A stretch of 64,000 bases of DNA from Rheinheimera mesophila (GTDB lineage Bacteria > Pseudomonadota > Gammaproteobacteria > Enterobacterales > Alteromonadaceae): positions 53,877 through 117,876 of the forward strand of contig NZ_LAVS01000007.1 in the NCBI RefSeq assembly GCF_000986865.1. Reading direction: 5' to 3'. Shown piece by piece: positions 9,154-19,006 of the stretch. Every line of letters starts with the position of its first letter. The first letter of the stretch is position 1. Both the position numbers and the translations under genes were made by a program. The notes below the pieces were generated by a model, which saw only the letters and a list, made by a program, of their open reading frames with translations, was not told the DNA's origin and searched no databases.

Positions 9154-11868
9154 ATGTTTGGAAAATTTTTCGCCAAATTAATTGGTAGCCGTAATGATCG
9201 TTATTTAAAGAAATTAAAAAAGACGGTTGATCTGATTAATAGCCTGGAACCTGCTTTTGTTGCTCTGTCTGATGAAGAACTCAAATTAAAAACCGCTGAA
9301 TTCAAGCAACGTTTTGCCGATGGCGCAACCTTGGATGATTTACTGCCAGAAGCTTTTGCCACAGTACGCGAAGCCAGTAAACGTGTCTTTAAAATGCGTC
9401 ATTTTGATGTGCAATTAATAGGTGGTATTGTGCTGCATCAGGGTAAAATCTCTGAGATGCGTACAGGTGAAGGTAAAACCTTAACCGCAACCTTGCCAGC
9501 CTACTTAAATGCGTTAAGTGGTCAGGCCGTACATGTGATTACGGTGAACGATTACCTGGCCCGTCGTGATGCTGAAACCAACGCGCCTTTGTTTGACTTT
9601 TTAGGCTTAACCGTAGGTGTCAACGTGCCTGGTATGGGGCATTTAGACAAACAAGCCGCTTACAAAGCCGATATTACCTACGGCACCAATAACGAATTTG
9701 GTTTTGATTACCTGCGTGACAATATGGCCTTTTCTGCCATTGAGCGGGTACAGCGCCATTTGGCTTATGCCATCATCGACGAAGTAGATTCTATTTTAAT
9801 AGATGAAGCCCGCACGCCGCTGATTATTTCTGGTCAGGCTGAAGACAGTTCTGAGCTGTATCGTGTGATTAATACCGTAGTGCCTCAGCTTGTCAAACAA
9901 GAAAAAGAAGATGAAGAAGGGGCTATGGGTGATGGTCACTTCACCATAGACGAAAAAGCCAAACAAGTGTATTTGACGGAACGTGGTCAAATTCGTGTTG
10001 AAGAAATTTTGCAGGAACTGGGTTTAATCCAGCCGGGCGACTCCTTGTTCTCTGCGGCCAATATCACTTTGCTGCACCATACTTATGCTGCGCTGCGTGC
10101 TCATAACCTGTTTAAGAAAGACGTCGATTATGTGATTAAAGATAACGAAATCGTTATAGTTGATGAGCATACGGGCCGTACTATGGAAGGCCGTCGCTGG
10201 TCTGAAGGTTTGCACCAGGCGATAGAAGCAAAAGAAGGCGTGCGTATTAACCACGAAAACCAGACCTTAGCTTCTATTACCTTCCAAAACCTGTTCCGCT
10301 TGTACGACAAACTGGCGGGGATGACAGGTACTGCCGACACTGAAGCTTTTGAATTCCAGTCTATTTATGGGTTAGAGACTATAGTAGTCCCCACCAACAG
10401 ACCTATGGTTCGTAAAGATATGGCCGATTTGGTCTATCTGACAGTGGAAGAAAAGTATCAGGCTATTATCAAAGATATTGAAGAAAACCGTGCTCTGAAG
10501 CGTCCTATTCTGGTCGGTACTGCTTCCATTGAAAGCTCTGAGTATCTGTCGAAGTTGCTGCAAGACGCGAAAATTCCGCATCAGGTATTAAATGCCAAGT
10601 TCCATGCCAACGAAGCTCAAATCATTGCTCAGGCAGGTCAACCGGGCACAGTCACTATCGCCACCAATATGGCCGGTCGTGGTACCGACATAGTGCTGGG
10701 TGGTAACTTGCAGGCAGAGCTGGCTGCTTTAGGTGCTGATGCCAGTGAAGAACAAATTGCTAAAGTGAAAGCCCAGTGGCAGGAACGCCACGATGCTGTT
10801 ATCGCCGCCGGTGGTTTACATATCATTGGTACTGAACGTCATGAATCGCGTCGTATCGACAACCAGTTGCGTGGTCGTGCCGGTCGTCAGGGCGATCCGG
10901 GTTCTTCCCGTTTTTACCTGTCGTTAGACGATGCTTTAATGCGTATTTTCGCGTCGGACCGCATGGCGGGTATGATGCGTAAGCTAGGTATGGAACCTGG
11001 CGAAGCCATTGAGCACCCTTGGGTTAGCCGTGCTATCGAAAACGCCCAACGTAAAGTGGAGGCCCGTAACTTTGATATCCGCAAGCAGTTGCTGGAATTT
11101 GATGATGTGGCCAACGACCAGCGTAAAGTGGTGTACGAGCAACGCAATGAGCTGATGGATGCCGCAGATATCTCTGAGACCATTAAGGCGATTCGTCATG
11201 ACGTCGTGGCGTCTGTGATTGACCAGTATATTCCACCGCAGTCGTTGGATGAGATGTGGGATATTCCAGGCTTAGAAGCCCGTTTCCGTGCTGATTTTGC
11301 TATCGACATGCCGATTGCTAAATGGTTAGCAGACGATAAGAAGCTGTTTGAAGAAAAACTGCGTGAGCAAATCCACGAAGTGGTGGATAAGGCCTATGAG
11401 CTGAAAGAGCACATGGTGGGGCCTTCCGTGCTGCGTCAGTTTGAAAAATCAGTGATGCTGCAAAGTTTAGATACGCACTGGAAAGAACATTTAGCGGCGA
11501 TGGACCACTTACGTCAGGGTATTAATCTGCGTGGTTATGCCCAGAAGAATCCGAAGCAGGAATACAAGCGTGAAGCTTTTGAGTTGTTCTCTACTATGCT
11601 GGATAACCTTAAGCTGGACGTGATAGGAGTGTTATCGCGGGTGCAAATCCGTGCTGCTGAAGATGTCGATGCAGTAGAAGATCAACGCCGTAAAGCCGAA
11701 AGTACTGACATGCAGTTCCAGCATGAAGAAGTTGAACAGGTTGCGACTGAAGTACCACATACCAATCCGGCACCTGTATTCCGGGACGCTGAAAAGGTAG
11801 GGCGTAATGACCCTTGCCCTTGTGGTTCTGGGAAAAAATACAAGCAGTGTCACGGTAAGTTGGTCTAA
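9154..11868 (+). CDS. secA: preprotein translocase ATPase SecA
   Basis: SecA drives post-translational export through SecYEG. The 904-residue protein contains the Walker A motif MRTGEGKT near residue 103, the Walker B region [19 protein letters not shown], the helicase motif [12 protein letters not shown], and a C-terminal zinc-binding SEC-C tail ([15 protein letters not shown]) used for SecB and phospholipid contacts. The 100-bp leader before the ATG has no ORF resembling SecM. mutT follows after only 3 bp, so the two are probably cotranscribed. Confidence 0.99.
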   Translation: MFGKFFAKLIGSRNDRYLKKLKKTVDLINSLEPAFVALSDEELKLKTAEFKQRFADGATLDDLLPEAFATVREASKRVFKMRHFDVQLIGGIVLHQGKISEMRTGEGKTLTATLPAYLNALSGQAVHVITVNDYLARRDAETNAPLFDFLGLTVGVNVPGMGHLDKQAAYKADITYGTNNEFGFDYLRDNMAFSAIERVQRHLAYAIIDEVDSILIDEARTPLIISGQAEDSSELYRVINTVVPQLVKQEKEDEEGAMGDGHFTIDEKAKQVYLTERGQIRVEEILQELGLIQPGDSLFSAANITLLHHTYAALRAHNLFKKDVDYVIKDNEIVIVDEHTGRTMEGRRWSEGLHQAIEAKEGVRINHENQTLASITFQNLFRLYDKLAGMTGTADTEAFEFQSIYGLETIVVPTNRPMVRKDMADLVYLTVEEKYQAIIKDIEENRALKRPILVGTASIESSEYLSKLLQDAKIPHQVLNAKFHANEAQIIAQAGQPGTVTIATNMAGRGTDIVLGGNLQAELAALGADASEEQIAKVKAQWQERHDAVIAAGGLHIIGTERHESRRIDNQLRGRAGRQGDPGSSRFYLSLDDALMRIFASDRMAGMMRKLGMEPGEAIEHPWVSRAIENAQRKVEARNFDIRKQLLEFDDVANDQRKVVYEQRNELMDAADISETIKAIRHDVVASVIDQYIPPQSLDEMWDIPGLEARFRADFAIDMPIAKWLADDKKLFEEKLREQIHEVVDKAYELKEHMVGPSVLRQFEKSVMLQSLDTHWKEHLAAMDHLRQGINLRGYAQKNPKQEYKREAFELFSTMLDNLKLDVIGVLSRVQIRAAEDVDAVEDQRRKAESTDMQFQHEEVEQVATEVPHTNPAPVFRDAEKVGRNDPCPCGSGKKYKQCHGKLV

Positions 11869-11871
11869 CGG

Positions 11872-12273
11872 ATGACACCCAAAGTAGTACATGTCGCCGT
11901 AGGTGTAATTTTAAAGGACCAGCAGGTGCTATTAGCGCTGCGTCCTGACAAGTTACACCAGGGCGGGCGCTGGGAGTTTCCAGGCGGCAAAGTGGAAGCA
12001 GGTGAAACCACTGCACAAGCTTTAGCGCGTGAACTGAAAGAAGAAGTGGATCTGGATATCGCAGGCTCAACCCCTTGGTTTGAACTGCAGTATGCCTACC
12101 CAGAAAAAACGGTGTTGCTGGATATTCATCTGGTGCAGGATTTTGCAGGTAAAGCGAAAGGTCTGGAAGGCCAGCCGGTGCGCTGGGTGCCCTTATCGGA
12201 GCTTAATCAGTATCAGTTCCCTGATGCGAATCAGCCTATACTCGACAAATTGATAAATGAATTCGGGCGCTGA
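11872..12273 (+). CDS. mutT: 8-oxo-dGTP diphosphatase MutT
   Basis: This Nudix hydrolase removes oxidised dGTP from the nucleotide pool. The 133 residues match the MutT family. The Nudix box runs from GGKVEAGE to RELKEEVDL (about residues 37-60) and fits the GX5EX7REUXEEXGU pattern, except that the late glycine is aspartate. The secA-mutT neighbour pair is common in gammaproteobacteria and supports MutT over other Nudix proteins. Its stop codon lies inside the loop of a downstream terminator hairpin. Confidence 0.93.
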   Translation: MTPKVVHVAVGVILKDQQVLLALRPDKLHQGGRWEFPGGKVEAGETTAQALARELKEEVDLDIAGSTPWFELQYAYPEKTVLLDIHLVQDFAGKAKGLEGQPVRWVPLSELNQYQFPDANQPILDKLINEFGR

Positions 12274-12287
12274 TAGCGCCCTTTTTA
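12265..12287 (+). terminator. intrinsic terminator of the secA-mutT transcript
   Basis: GGGCGC and GCGCCC flank a 5-base loop and are followed by TTTTT. The hairpin overlaps the last codons of mutT. Confidence 0.85.
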
Positions 12288-12590
12288 TTCGCCGCCATCC
12301 ATGGCGCTCACCCTGCCGGGCCAGCTCAAGCTGTTAAAAAACACTCCTGATGTTTTTTTATTCGCCGCCATCCATGGCGCTCACCCTGCCGGGCCAGCTC
12401 AAGCTGTTAAAAAACACTCCTGATGTTTTTTATTCGCCGCCATCCATGGCGCTCACCCTGCCGGGCCAGCTCAAGCTGTTAAAAAACACTCCTGATGTTT
12501 TTTTATTCACCGCCATCCATGGCGCTCACCCCTTAAAGGGCCAACACTTCGCGTTGTTAAAAATTGCTCCCGGCAATTTTTTTATTCTAT
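12285..12590. repeat. 73-bp tandem repeat array (three copies plus a diverged fourth)
   Basis: The unit begins TTATTCGCCGCCATCCATGG and recurs at 12285, 12358, 12430 and 12503 (periods 73, 72, 73). The first three copies are almost identical. The fourth keeps the first ~30 bases and then diverges. Each full unit ends in AAAAAACA-CTCCTGA-TGTTTTTT, an A/T-rich hairpin, and the last copy has instead AAAAATTGC-TCCCG-GCAATTTTT. Terminator-like hairpins are therefore repeated behind the true mutT terminator. Units are contiguous with no unique spacers, so this is not a CRISPR. ORFs across the array are repeat artefacts. Confidence 0.9.
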
Positions 12591-12599
12591 CCCCTAAGT

Positions 12600-12767
12600 A
12601 ATTGGAGTTGCAGCGCGACGACAAGTGAGCAAGACCCCAGGAGCATAGTTGTCTATGTGTCATTGGATTGATGCGAGAATGCTCGAGCCAAGTTAGCCAT
12701 ACATTTTCAAGATGACTGGGGCGAGGGCACGCAGTCAACAAAGCTACGGCTTCAAGTACAACGGGGA
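12600..12767. repeat. large imperfect palindromic intergenic element
   Basis: The outer arms TTGGAGTTGCAGCG (12602 on) and GCTACGGCTTCAAG (ending near 12753) are imperfect reverse complements. Inner arms GACCCCAG (near 12633) and CTGGGGCG (near 12715) also pair, and a small hairpin CATAG-TTGT-CTATG lies between them. About 55 bp between the small hairpin and the right inner arm do not pair, as if inserted. The layout suggests a dispersed palindromic repeat of the BIME or MITE type. Whether other copies exist cannot be seen from one window. Confidence 0.5.
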
Positions 12768-12998
12768 TTATTTAAAAAATTCGTTATCCTGTTCCAGTAA
12801 CTCATTCTCTAATTCTGCCAATTGCTGCTCAGACAGCGGCAAATCAGTGCGGCCTTTATCCGGTATTCTGTGTTCTTCATTAGCCCAGGCACCTAAGTCT
12901 ATTAAACGACAACGGTCTGAACAAAAAGGCCGGAAAGCAGATCCCGGACCCCAAATCACCTCTTTCTGGCAGGTTGGACATTTGACTATGGTGGTCAT
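12768..12998 (-). CDS. yacG: DNA gyrase inhibitor / zinc-finger protein YacG
   Basis: This is a small protein (76 residues) with one zinc site formed by CPTC near residue 8 and CSDRC near residue 28. The family segment [16 protein letters not shown] follows, then an acidic C-terminus. In E. coli YacG binds GyrB and inhibits gyrase. It is the last gene of the minus-strand series pilB-pilC-pilD-coaE-zapD-yacG, the conserved order in this group. An 85-bp gap separates it from zapD. Confidence 0.93.
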   Translation of the reverse strand: MTTIVKCPTCQKEVIWGPGSAFRPFCSDRCRLIDLGAWANEEHRIPDKGRTDLPLSEQQLAELENELLEQDNEFFK

Positions 12999-13083
12999 AC
13001 GACATACTCCGAAAGCCTATTCATAAACTACGCTAGTGTACCGCAGACTCTGTATTTCAGGCGAACTTAAATCGGGCCGCAGG

Positions 13084-13830
13084 CTAACAACAAGCTAATT
13101 TGAAGGGGATAGCTTTATCTATGGTGGTGCGACCTAAGCTGTCACACAACTGCATAAAACGTATGGCGTAACGGTATCTGTTACCGCTGATGGTCGGGTA
13201 GCTTTGGTACTCCATTGAGTATTCAATGCGCAGTAATTCAAATTGTTCGGTATTGCTTTGGAAAAAGCCATTTTCAGCGATCAATGGCTGGAATTGGCCA
13301 CGCTCGCGGATAAAGGTCAGCACATAAGCAATGGCGGTTTCGACCAAAGCCAACTGCTCCAGCCAATCCTGAGCTGCTTTTTTGCGTTGCACCAAAGGCT
13401 GAGAAAACCAATACTGCAACTGAGGTAAATCAAAGTAACAGGTGCCACCGGGGATAAAAAAACGCTGGCGTAAAGGGGCGAGAAACTTATCTTCTTTTAA
13501 GCTGGTGGCAAATTTACTGCACCTCAACAAGTCACTTTGTAGTCGTACTGCTTTTTGTAACATGGTTTGCAGCATGTCATCGGAGATCGATGGATGACGT
13601 GACCAGTTCACCAAAGCGGATTCACAACGCTCTACATCTTTGATCAAATCCGGTCGCACATCATTACGTTCCAGTACTTCAATCAACGAGAATAACGAGG
13701 TAAAGAAGCCTTGCTGCTGCCATTCTGTCTCCAGTGGCAACAACTTGGTGACTTGCTGAAACAAATACTCTACCCGCAAATAAGTGCGGACTTTCTCGTT
13801 CAACGGATGTTCGTAGAGAATTGAGGTCAT
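13084..13830 (-). CDS. zapD: cell division protein ZapD
   Basis: ZapD is a cytoplasmic protein that bundles FtsZ filaments. The start chosen gives MTSILYEHPLNEKVRTYLRVE, which matches the conserved ZapD N-terminus (248 residues). A TTG seven codons upstream is possible but adds non-conserved residues. The conserved stretch near residue 145 (PGGTCYFDLPQLQYW) and the C-terminal RYRYAIRFMQL segment are present. It lies 38 bp downstream of coaE on the same strand, the usual coaE-zapD-yacG order. Confidence 0.93.
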   Translation of the reverse strand: MTSILYEHPLNEKVRTYLRVEYLFQQVTKLLPLETEWQQQGFFTSLFSLIEVLERNDVRPDLIKDVERCESALVNWSRHPSISDDMLQTMLQKAVRLQSDLLRCSKFATSLKEDKFLAPLRQRFFIPGGTCYFDLPQLQYWFSQPLVQRKKAAQDWLEQLALVETAIAYVLTFIRERGQFQPLIAENGFFQSNTEQFELLRIEYSMEYQSYPTISGNRYRYAIRFMQLCDSLGRTTIDKAIPFKLACC

Positions 13831-13868
13831 AGCTGAAACATTTGTTAACAATGTTCATTACCATAAAC

Positions 13869-14492
13869 CTAAGCTGAGCTTTTTGCCAGTTTTTCCTTGG
13901 CAAACTGCTGATAACGGCGATGTAGTGGTTGTATCTGTGCCTGAAGCTCAACAACAGGTACTGTATTGAGCAGCACATCATCGGCCAGGCGCAGACGCTC
14001 AGATCTTGAGATCTGACTGTTCAGAATATTTTGCACTTGTTCGACCGGTACCTGATCCCTTTGCATGGTGCGGCTGAGTTGTAGCTCTTCCGGCACATCA
14101 ATCACCAGCACTCTGTCTGTAAAGATCTGCAATTTATTTTCCAGCAGCAAAGGCGCGATTAACAAGGCGTAGTCGGAGGTGCAGGCGGCTAATTGCTGCA
14201 GCATACGCTGGCGGATCAAAGGATGTAATAGCTGATTCAGCCAGAGTTTCTCCGCATCATGGGTAAAAATTCTGGAGCGCAATGCTGCGCGGTCCAGTTG
14301 ACCATCCGGCTGCAAAATACTACTACCAAAATGCTGCACTATAGTTTCCAAAGCAGGCTCGCCCGGCATTACCACTTCACGGGCCACCAGATCAGCATCA
14401 ACACTTTGGATGCCTAACTCATGAAATAGATTGGCGACAGTCGTTTTACCGCTGCCTATTCCACCTGTCAGTCCTACTACATAGCCAGACAT
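13869..14492 (-). CDS. coaE: dephospho-CoA kinase CoaE
   Basis: CoaE phosphorylates the 3'-hydroxyl of dephospho-CoA, the last step of coenzyme A synthesis. The 207 residues match the family. The Walker A motif GLTGGIGSGKTT is at about residues 8-19, followed by the DADLVAREV segment and the lid region with RMLQQ. It lies 19 bp downstream of pilD. The pilus gene-coaE linkage is common in gammaproteobacteria. Confidence 0.97.
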   Translation of the reverse strand: MSGYVVGLTGGIGSGKTTVANLFHELGIQSVDADLVAREVVMPGEPALETIVQHFGSSILQPDGQLDRAALRSRIFTHDAEKLWLNQLLHPLIRQRMLQQLAACTSDYALLIAPLLLENKLQIFTDRVLVIDVPEELQLSRTMQRDQVPVEQVQNILNSQISRSERLRLADDVLLNTVPVVELQAQIQPLHRRYQQFAKEKLAKSSA

Positions 14493-14511
14493 AAGCTCAA
14501 AGCCTCATCAC

Positions 14512-15393
14512 TTATAGACCCATAGTGCTCAGATACCAGGCGGTGATGTCCTTGCCCCATAACATCGCAATCCAGCCGGCTGCGGCTATGTAGGGTCCAA
14601 AAGGAATAGGAGTGGCTTTACCTTTGCCCTGAAGCAACAGCATAAGCGAGCCCAACACTGCCCCTACCACAGAGGACAACAGAATAATAAGTGGTAATAA
14701 TTGCCAGCCGAGCAGGGCACCAAATATAGCCAGCAACTTAAAGTCGCCATAACCCATACCTTCTTTACCAGTCACCAGCTTAAATAACCAGAACACAGAC
14801 CATAAACTTAAATATCCTGCGGCGGCACCGATCAATGCGTCTGTAGGGGAGACGGTCCAGCCTGTGACACTCAATAGCAGCGCAAACCACAGCAACGGCT
14901 GCGTGATTTGATCCGGCAACAACATTTTGTCGATATCGATAAAAGACAACGCAATCAGACACCAGGTCACCACAACATAAATCAGCGTCTGTTCTGTGAC
15001 GCCAAAATGCATAGCGACCAGCAAAGACAACAGAGCTGTGAAGGCTTCAATGGATGGATAACGTGCGCTGATAGGTGCTTTGCAATAACGACATTTGGCT
15101 TTTAACAGCAACCAACTGAACAATGGAATATTGTCCATCGCTGACAACGGATGCTGACATTTTGGACAATGTGAACGCGGTAATGCCAGATTAAAGCGGG
15201 TTTTCGTTTGATCGGCATTTTGATTGAAATACTGCTGATAGTCTTGTTGCCAGGCTAATTCCATCATTTTTGGCAATCTGTAGATCACCACATTCAGAAA
15301 ACTGCCGACAGCCAGACTCAACACAACAACAACACTATAAAAGGTGAACAAAGACTGTTCGAACACTTGCACCAGAGGAGAAAAAACATCCAT
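14512..15393 (-). CDS. pilD: prepilin peptidase / N-methyltransferase PilD
   Basis: PilD is an inner-membrane aspartic peptidase that cleaves and N-methylates type IV prepilins and type II secretion pseudopilins. The 293-residue protein has an N-terminal hydrophobic segment and a cytoplasmic loop with two CxxC pairs (CPKC and CRYC, about residues 70-105), followed by several transmembrane helices. Both catalytic aspartates are visible: FIDIDKMLLPD and GMGYGDFKLL. Its start overlaps the pilC stop by one base (TAATG), so translation is probably coupled. Confidence 0.97.
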   Translation of the reverse strand: MDVFSPLVQVFEQSLFTFYSVVVVLSLAVGSFLNVVIYRLPKMMELAWQQDYQQYFNQNADQTKTRFNLALPRSHCPKCQHPLSAMDNIPLFSWLLLKAKCRYCKAPISARYPSIEAFTALLSLLVAMHFGVTEQTLIYVVVTWCLIALSFIDIDKMLLPDQITQPLLWFALLLSVTGWTVSPTDALIGAAAGYLSLWSVFWLFKLVTGKEGMGYGDFKLLAIFGALLGWQLLPLIILLSSVVGAVLGSLMLLLQGKGKATPIPFGPYIAAAGWIAMLWGKDITAWYLSTMGL

Positions 15394-16613
15394 TACACAA
15401 TACTGCCCAGTTGGAAAATCGGAAGATACATCGCAATAATAAGTCCGCCTATTAAGACACCTAATACCGCCATAATCAAGGGTTCCAGCAAAGCGGTGAG
15501 ACCGTCGACTGCATCGTCTACTTCCTGCTCATAAATAGTCGCTACTTTCGCCAGCATACTGTCCAATGCTCCGGACTCTTCTCCTATCGCAACCATTTGA
15601 TTCACCATCTCAGGAAAAGCCGCTGTGTTTTTCATTGCCAGGTGCATTTGATTGCCCGCTGCAACCTCTTCGCGGACTGACAAAATAGCGGCCCGGTATT
15701 TCTCATTGCCGGCAGCGCCTGCCGCGGATTCCAAAGCTTCAATCAAAGGAACACCAGCCGCAAAAGTGGTGGATAAGGTTCGGGCGTAGCGAGCGACAGA
15801 TGCTTTGTTTAAAATCATGCCAATGACGGGCAGTTTTAAGATGGCATGGTCGGCACTGACTTTAAAACTGTGACTGGTTTTATAGGATTTCGATACCAGG
15901 ACCAGCGTGACCACAACCAGGGCCACCACAAATAACCAATAATCCTGCATAAAATCTGAGATACCCAGCACAAACAAGGTAAAGGCAGGTAATTCAGCGC
16001 CCATATTGCCAAAAATTTCGGCAAACTGCGGCACCACAAAAATCAGCAGAATAGAGGTGACTATGCCCGCTACTACAATCACCGCTATCGGATAAAACAT
16101 AGCTTTTTTGATTTTAGATTTCAGGGCTTCAGCTTTTTCTTTATAAACGGCGATACGGTCAAATATCCTGTCCAATGCACCGGATTGCTCACCGGACTTG
16201 ACCAAATCACAATACAATTCATCGAAATAATCTTTATGTTCGCGCAGCACTTCGGACAAGGGGGTGCCACCTTGTACCTTGACCGAGATTTTAGTCATCA
16301 GTTGGCGTAAGGTTTCATTGCTCGCACCGTTCGCTATTAAATCAATACTTTGCACCAGAGGAACGCCGGCTCCCAGCATAGTAGCGATTTGTCGGGTCAC
16401 CACACAAATATCAGAAGACTTGATGCTCGGTTGGGTAAACGCCAGCGGTTTACTTTTTTTCTTCACAGAAGAGGGTGTGATCCCTTGTTGACGTAACAAG
16501 GCTTTCGCTTCTGCCACCGATCCGGCCCTGATTTCTCCGTTGCTGGCTTTACCTCTTTTATTAATGCCTTTCCACAGGAAGGTATCTAGCTGCTTTACTT
16601 TCACTTCGGCCAT
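15393..16613 (-). CDS. pilC: type IV pilus inner-membrane platform protein PilC
   Basis: PilC is the integral membrane platform on which the PilB ATPase works during pilus assembly. The 406 residues contain two homologous T2SSF domains (about 70-190 and 275-395). Conserved features are GVPLVQSIDL, SGEQSGALDRIF and, in the second repeat, IGEESGALDSML. Three hydrophobic membrane spans lie near residues 170-195, 220-245 and 380-400. The start is 31 bp after the pilB stop. Confidence 0.97.
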   Translation of the reverse strand: MAEVKVKQLDTFLWKGINKRGKASNGEIRAGSVAEAKALLRQQGITPSSVKKKSKPLAFTQPSIKSSDICVVTRQIATMLGAGVPLVQSIDLIANGASNETLRQLMTKISVKVQGGTPLSEVLREHKDYFDELYCDLVKSGEQSGALDRIFDRIAVYKEKAEALKSKIKKAMFYPIAVIVVAGIVTSILLIFVVPQFAEIFGNMGAELPAFTLFVLGISDFMQDYWLFVVALVVVTLVLVSKSYKTSHSFKVSADHAILKLPVIGMILNKASVARYARTLSTTFAAGVPLIEALESAAGAAGNEKYRAAILSVREEVAAGNQMHLAMKNTAAFPEMVNQMVAIGEESGALDSMLAKVATIYEQEVDDAVDGLTALLEPLIMAVLGVLIGGLIIAMYLPIFQLGSIV

Positions 16614-16644
16614 GATTTAAGTCCCTGCTGTGCCTGCAATCATC

Positions 16645-18342
16645 TTAAGCGTTGGTTACCCTGTTCACCTCGGCCAGACTGGTGAGGCCTGCCGCGGCTT
16701 TTTTTAACGCCGACTGACGTAAGTTAGGGAAGCCTTCCGTTTGCGCCTGAGCTGCGATATCAAGCGAATTTGCCCCTGCCATAATTTTAGCGGCGATTTG
16801 GGCTGTGATAGGCATCACTTCATAAATACCCAAACGTCCTTTGTAACCACCAGTACAATGGTCACAACCTACCGGCTTAAACAGTTTTAACTGGCTGAGC
16901 TGAGAAGTTGTAAAGCCTTGTTTGAGCGCCTCTTGTTCGGGGATCTGTTCTGCAGCTTTGCAATGATTGCACAAACGTCGGGCCAGACGCTGAGCGATAA
17001 TCAGCGTGACCGAGCTCGCGACGTTATAGGCCGGTACACCCATATTCAGCAGGCGGGTTAAGGTTTCGGGCGCCGAGTTTGTGTGCAGGGTACTTAATAC
17101 CAAATGCCCGGTTTGTGCCGCTTTAATGGCTATTTCTGCGGTTTCCAGATCGCGGATTTCACCGACCATAATGACATCAGGGTCTTGCCGCAGAAACGCC
17201 TTTAAAGCCGAGGGGAAGGTCAGGCCAGCTCTTGGATTGACCTGCACCTGATTAATGCCCGGCAGGTTGATCTCGACCGGATCTTCAGCAGTCGAGATAT
17301 TGGTTTCCTCGGTATTAAGGATATTCAAGCCCGTATACAGTGATACGGTTTTGCCTGAGCCTGTGGGACCAGTCACCAAAATCATGCCCTGAGGCTGTGC
17401 CAAAGCGTCCAGGTACAATTGTTTTTGCTCTGGTTCGTAACCCAGGACATCTATACCCAACATGGCGCTGTCGGAATCGAGGATCCGCATGACTATTTTT
17501 TCACCCCACAAGGTGGGTAAAGTACTGACCCGAAAGTCGATCGACTTTTTTTGTGACAACTTCAGTTTAATCCGGCCATCCTGCGGCACTCGTTTTTCCG
17601 CTATGTCTAATCTCGACATCACTTTTAAGCGGGCGGACAAGCGGGTGGATAAAGCCGCAGGAGGGGAGGCGACTTCATGCAAAATACCATCGATACGAAA
17701 ACGGATACGGTAAGTTTTTTCATAAGGCTCAAAATGCAAATCCGAAGCGCCTTTGCGAATAGCGTCATGCAGCATTTTATTGATGAAGGAGATAATCGGC
17801 TGATCTTCACTGTCTGAGCCTACTGTTCTTATGTCCTCTTCTTCTCCGCCAGCCAGACCCATTTTAGCCAGGTCCCACTGCGTATCGGTAAAGCTGTCTG
17901 TGGCTGTGGTATCAAAGAGTTTATCAATGGCTTTATGCAGCTTGTCAAATTCCACCACTATCATTTCGGCATTCAGACCGGTGTTAAATTCAAAGTCTTC
18001 GACAGAGGTCATGTCTGTCGGGTCTACAACAGCCAGAAATAAGCTTTTGTGTCTTTTGGCAAGCGGCAGAATATGATGTTTGCGGATTAGTTTTTCATTG
18101 CGCAGCGGATCAGGAATGGCATTGATATCAAAAAAATCCAGGTCCAGCGCGCTGTGCAAAGTAAAAGCGGCGGCGGCTTCAGCCAGTGCTTTGGCCTGGA
18201 TCAGTTTTTCGCCAATTAACAGATCGGCAATGGTCTGATACTGATGGCTTTTTTCCTGTAGTAATTTAGCAGTGATCTGTGGGTCGACCAGATTCGCTTG
18301 GTGTAAACGCCTTAATAAAATCGAGTTTGGGTTTAATGCCAT
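16645..18342 (-). CDS. pilB: type IV pilus extension ATPase PilB
   Basis: PilB is the cytoplasmic hexameric ATPase that powers pilus extension. The 565 residues include an N-terminal MshEN/GspE-N domain (about 1-150) and a C-terminal ATPase. The Walker A motif GPTGSGKT is near residue 325, the Asp-box [12 protein letters not shown] and the His-box LSTLHTNSA are present, and zinc ligands form the C-terminal tetracysteine CNHC...CDHC (about residues 455-495). It is followed by pilC and pilD, and lies after a terminator downstream of pilA. Confidence 0.97.
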   Translation of the reverse strand: MALNPNSILLRRLHQANLVDPQITAKLLQEKSHQYQTIADLLIGEKLIQAKALAEAAAAFTLHSALDLDFFDINAIPDPLRNEKLIRKHHILPLAKRHKSLFLAVVDPTDMTSVEDFEFNTGLNAEMIVVEFDKLHKAIDKLFDTTATDSFTDTQWDLAKMGLAGGEEEDIRTVGSDSEDQPIISFINKMLHDAIRKGASDLHFEPYEKTYRIRFRIDGILHEVASPPAALSTRLSARLKVMSRLDIAEKRVPQDGRIKLKLSQKKSIDFRVSTLPTLWGEKIVMRILDSDSAMLGIDVLGYEPEQKQLYLDALAQPQGMILVTGPTGSGKTVSLYTGLNILNTEETNISTAEDPVEINLPGINQVQVNPRAGLTFPSALKAFLRQDPDVIMVGEIRDLETAEIAIKAAQTGHLVLSTLHTNSAPETLTRLLNMGVPAYNVASSVTLIIAQRLARRLCNHCKAAEQIPEQEALKQGFTTSQLSQLKLFKPVGCDHCTGGYKGRLGIYEVMPITAQIAAKIMAGANSLDIAAQAQTEGFPNLRQSALKKAAAGLTSLAEVNRVTNA

Positions 18343-18393
18343 ACAGTCCCCTGTAACAGAACTGGCCCTGTCTGGTTATGTTTCAGCAGGTTC

Positions 18394-18417
18394 AAAACGG
18401 CCCGGCAGGGCCGTTTT
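18394..18417 (-). terminator. hairpin between pilA and pilB
   Basis: AAAACGGCCC and GGGCCGTTTT flank a GGCA loop. Read on the minus strand this is a stable GC stem followed by TTTT. It probably ends most of the abundant pilA transcript and lets a fraction continue into pilB. Confidence 0.75.
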
Positions 18418-18435
18418 TGATGCACAGCTCAGAGG

Positions 18436-18810
18436 TTAAATACCGCAGCCTTTGATAGGTACTGCGCCCGTACCTGTTAATGCACAAGCCCAGGTGATAT
18501 TGCCAGAGCCTGCGGCCGGGGCTGTAGGTGTCATAGTTGCTGTGATGCCATCATACGTCAGTGACAGTACGCCGTTGCCCGTGCAATCCGGAATAGCTGT
18601 ACCTGCGGTGTCGGTACAGCCTAAAGTGCCGCTGGTGGCATAAGCTTCAGCCACTTTAATTTTTTGTCCACCTAAAGAGGCGACAGCATTTGACCCTTTA
18701 GCTTTGGCCGTATAGTCCTGATAAGCAGGTAAAGCAATGGCCGCCAGTATCCCAATAATGGCAACAACTATCATTAATTCAATAAGGGTAAAACCTTGAT
18801 TACGTTTCAT
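18436..18810 (-). CDS. pilA: type IV pilin PilA (major pilin)
   Basis: PilA is the pilus structural subunit. The start at 18810 gives [16 protein letters not shown], a short basic leader with the G/F cleavage site and Glu+5 recognised by PilD. A hydrophobic N-terminal helix follows and then a globular domain, 124 residues in all. Two Cys pairs are visible: [12 protein letters not shown] and the C-terminal [14 protein letters not shown] disulfide loop. A clear AGGAGA ribosome site precedes this ATG. The frame runs nine codons further upstream, but that extension has no leader character. Confidence 0.94.
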   Translation of the reverse strand: MKRNQGFTLIELMIVVAIIGILAAIALPAYQDYTAKAKGSNAVASLGGQKIKVAEAYATSGTLGCTDTAGTAIPDCTGNGVLSLTYDGITATMTPTAPAAGSGNITWACALTGTGAVPIKGCGI

Positions 18811-19006
18811 GAAACTTCTCCTGATTGGTTTGCCCACAGTTGGGGCTACTTAATTCTGGTGAATATTTGTTATTAAGCAAGCTTTGCTCAGATGTTTAAT
18901 TGTAGTTGCAAACAAAGCAAATATAAAAAGTGAACCATTAGTTAAATGGCTGATTTTAAAGGAGCTATCAGGTGATCATTTCGAGGGCTTGTTTTGTTGC
19001 GCATAC

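Noticed and set aside
12285..12590. Possible CRISPR array
   Set aside because: The ~73-bp units are contiguous with no unique spacers, and no cas genes are present.
12350..12601. 83-codon plus-strand ORF across the tandem repeats
   Set aside because: Its sequence is simply the translated 73-bp repeat, with no ribosome site or homology.
18811..18990. Sigma-54 promoter upstream of pilA
   Set aside because: A TTGCA-like -12 exists (minus strand near 18920), but no TGGC lies at the required distance, so I do not claim it.
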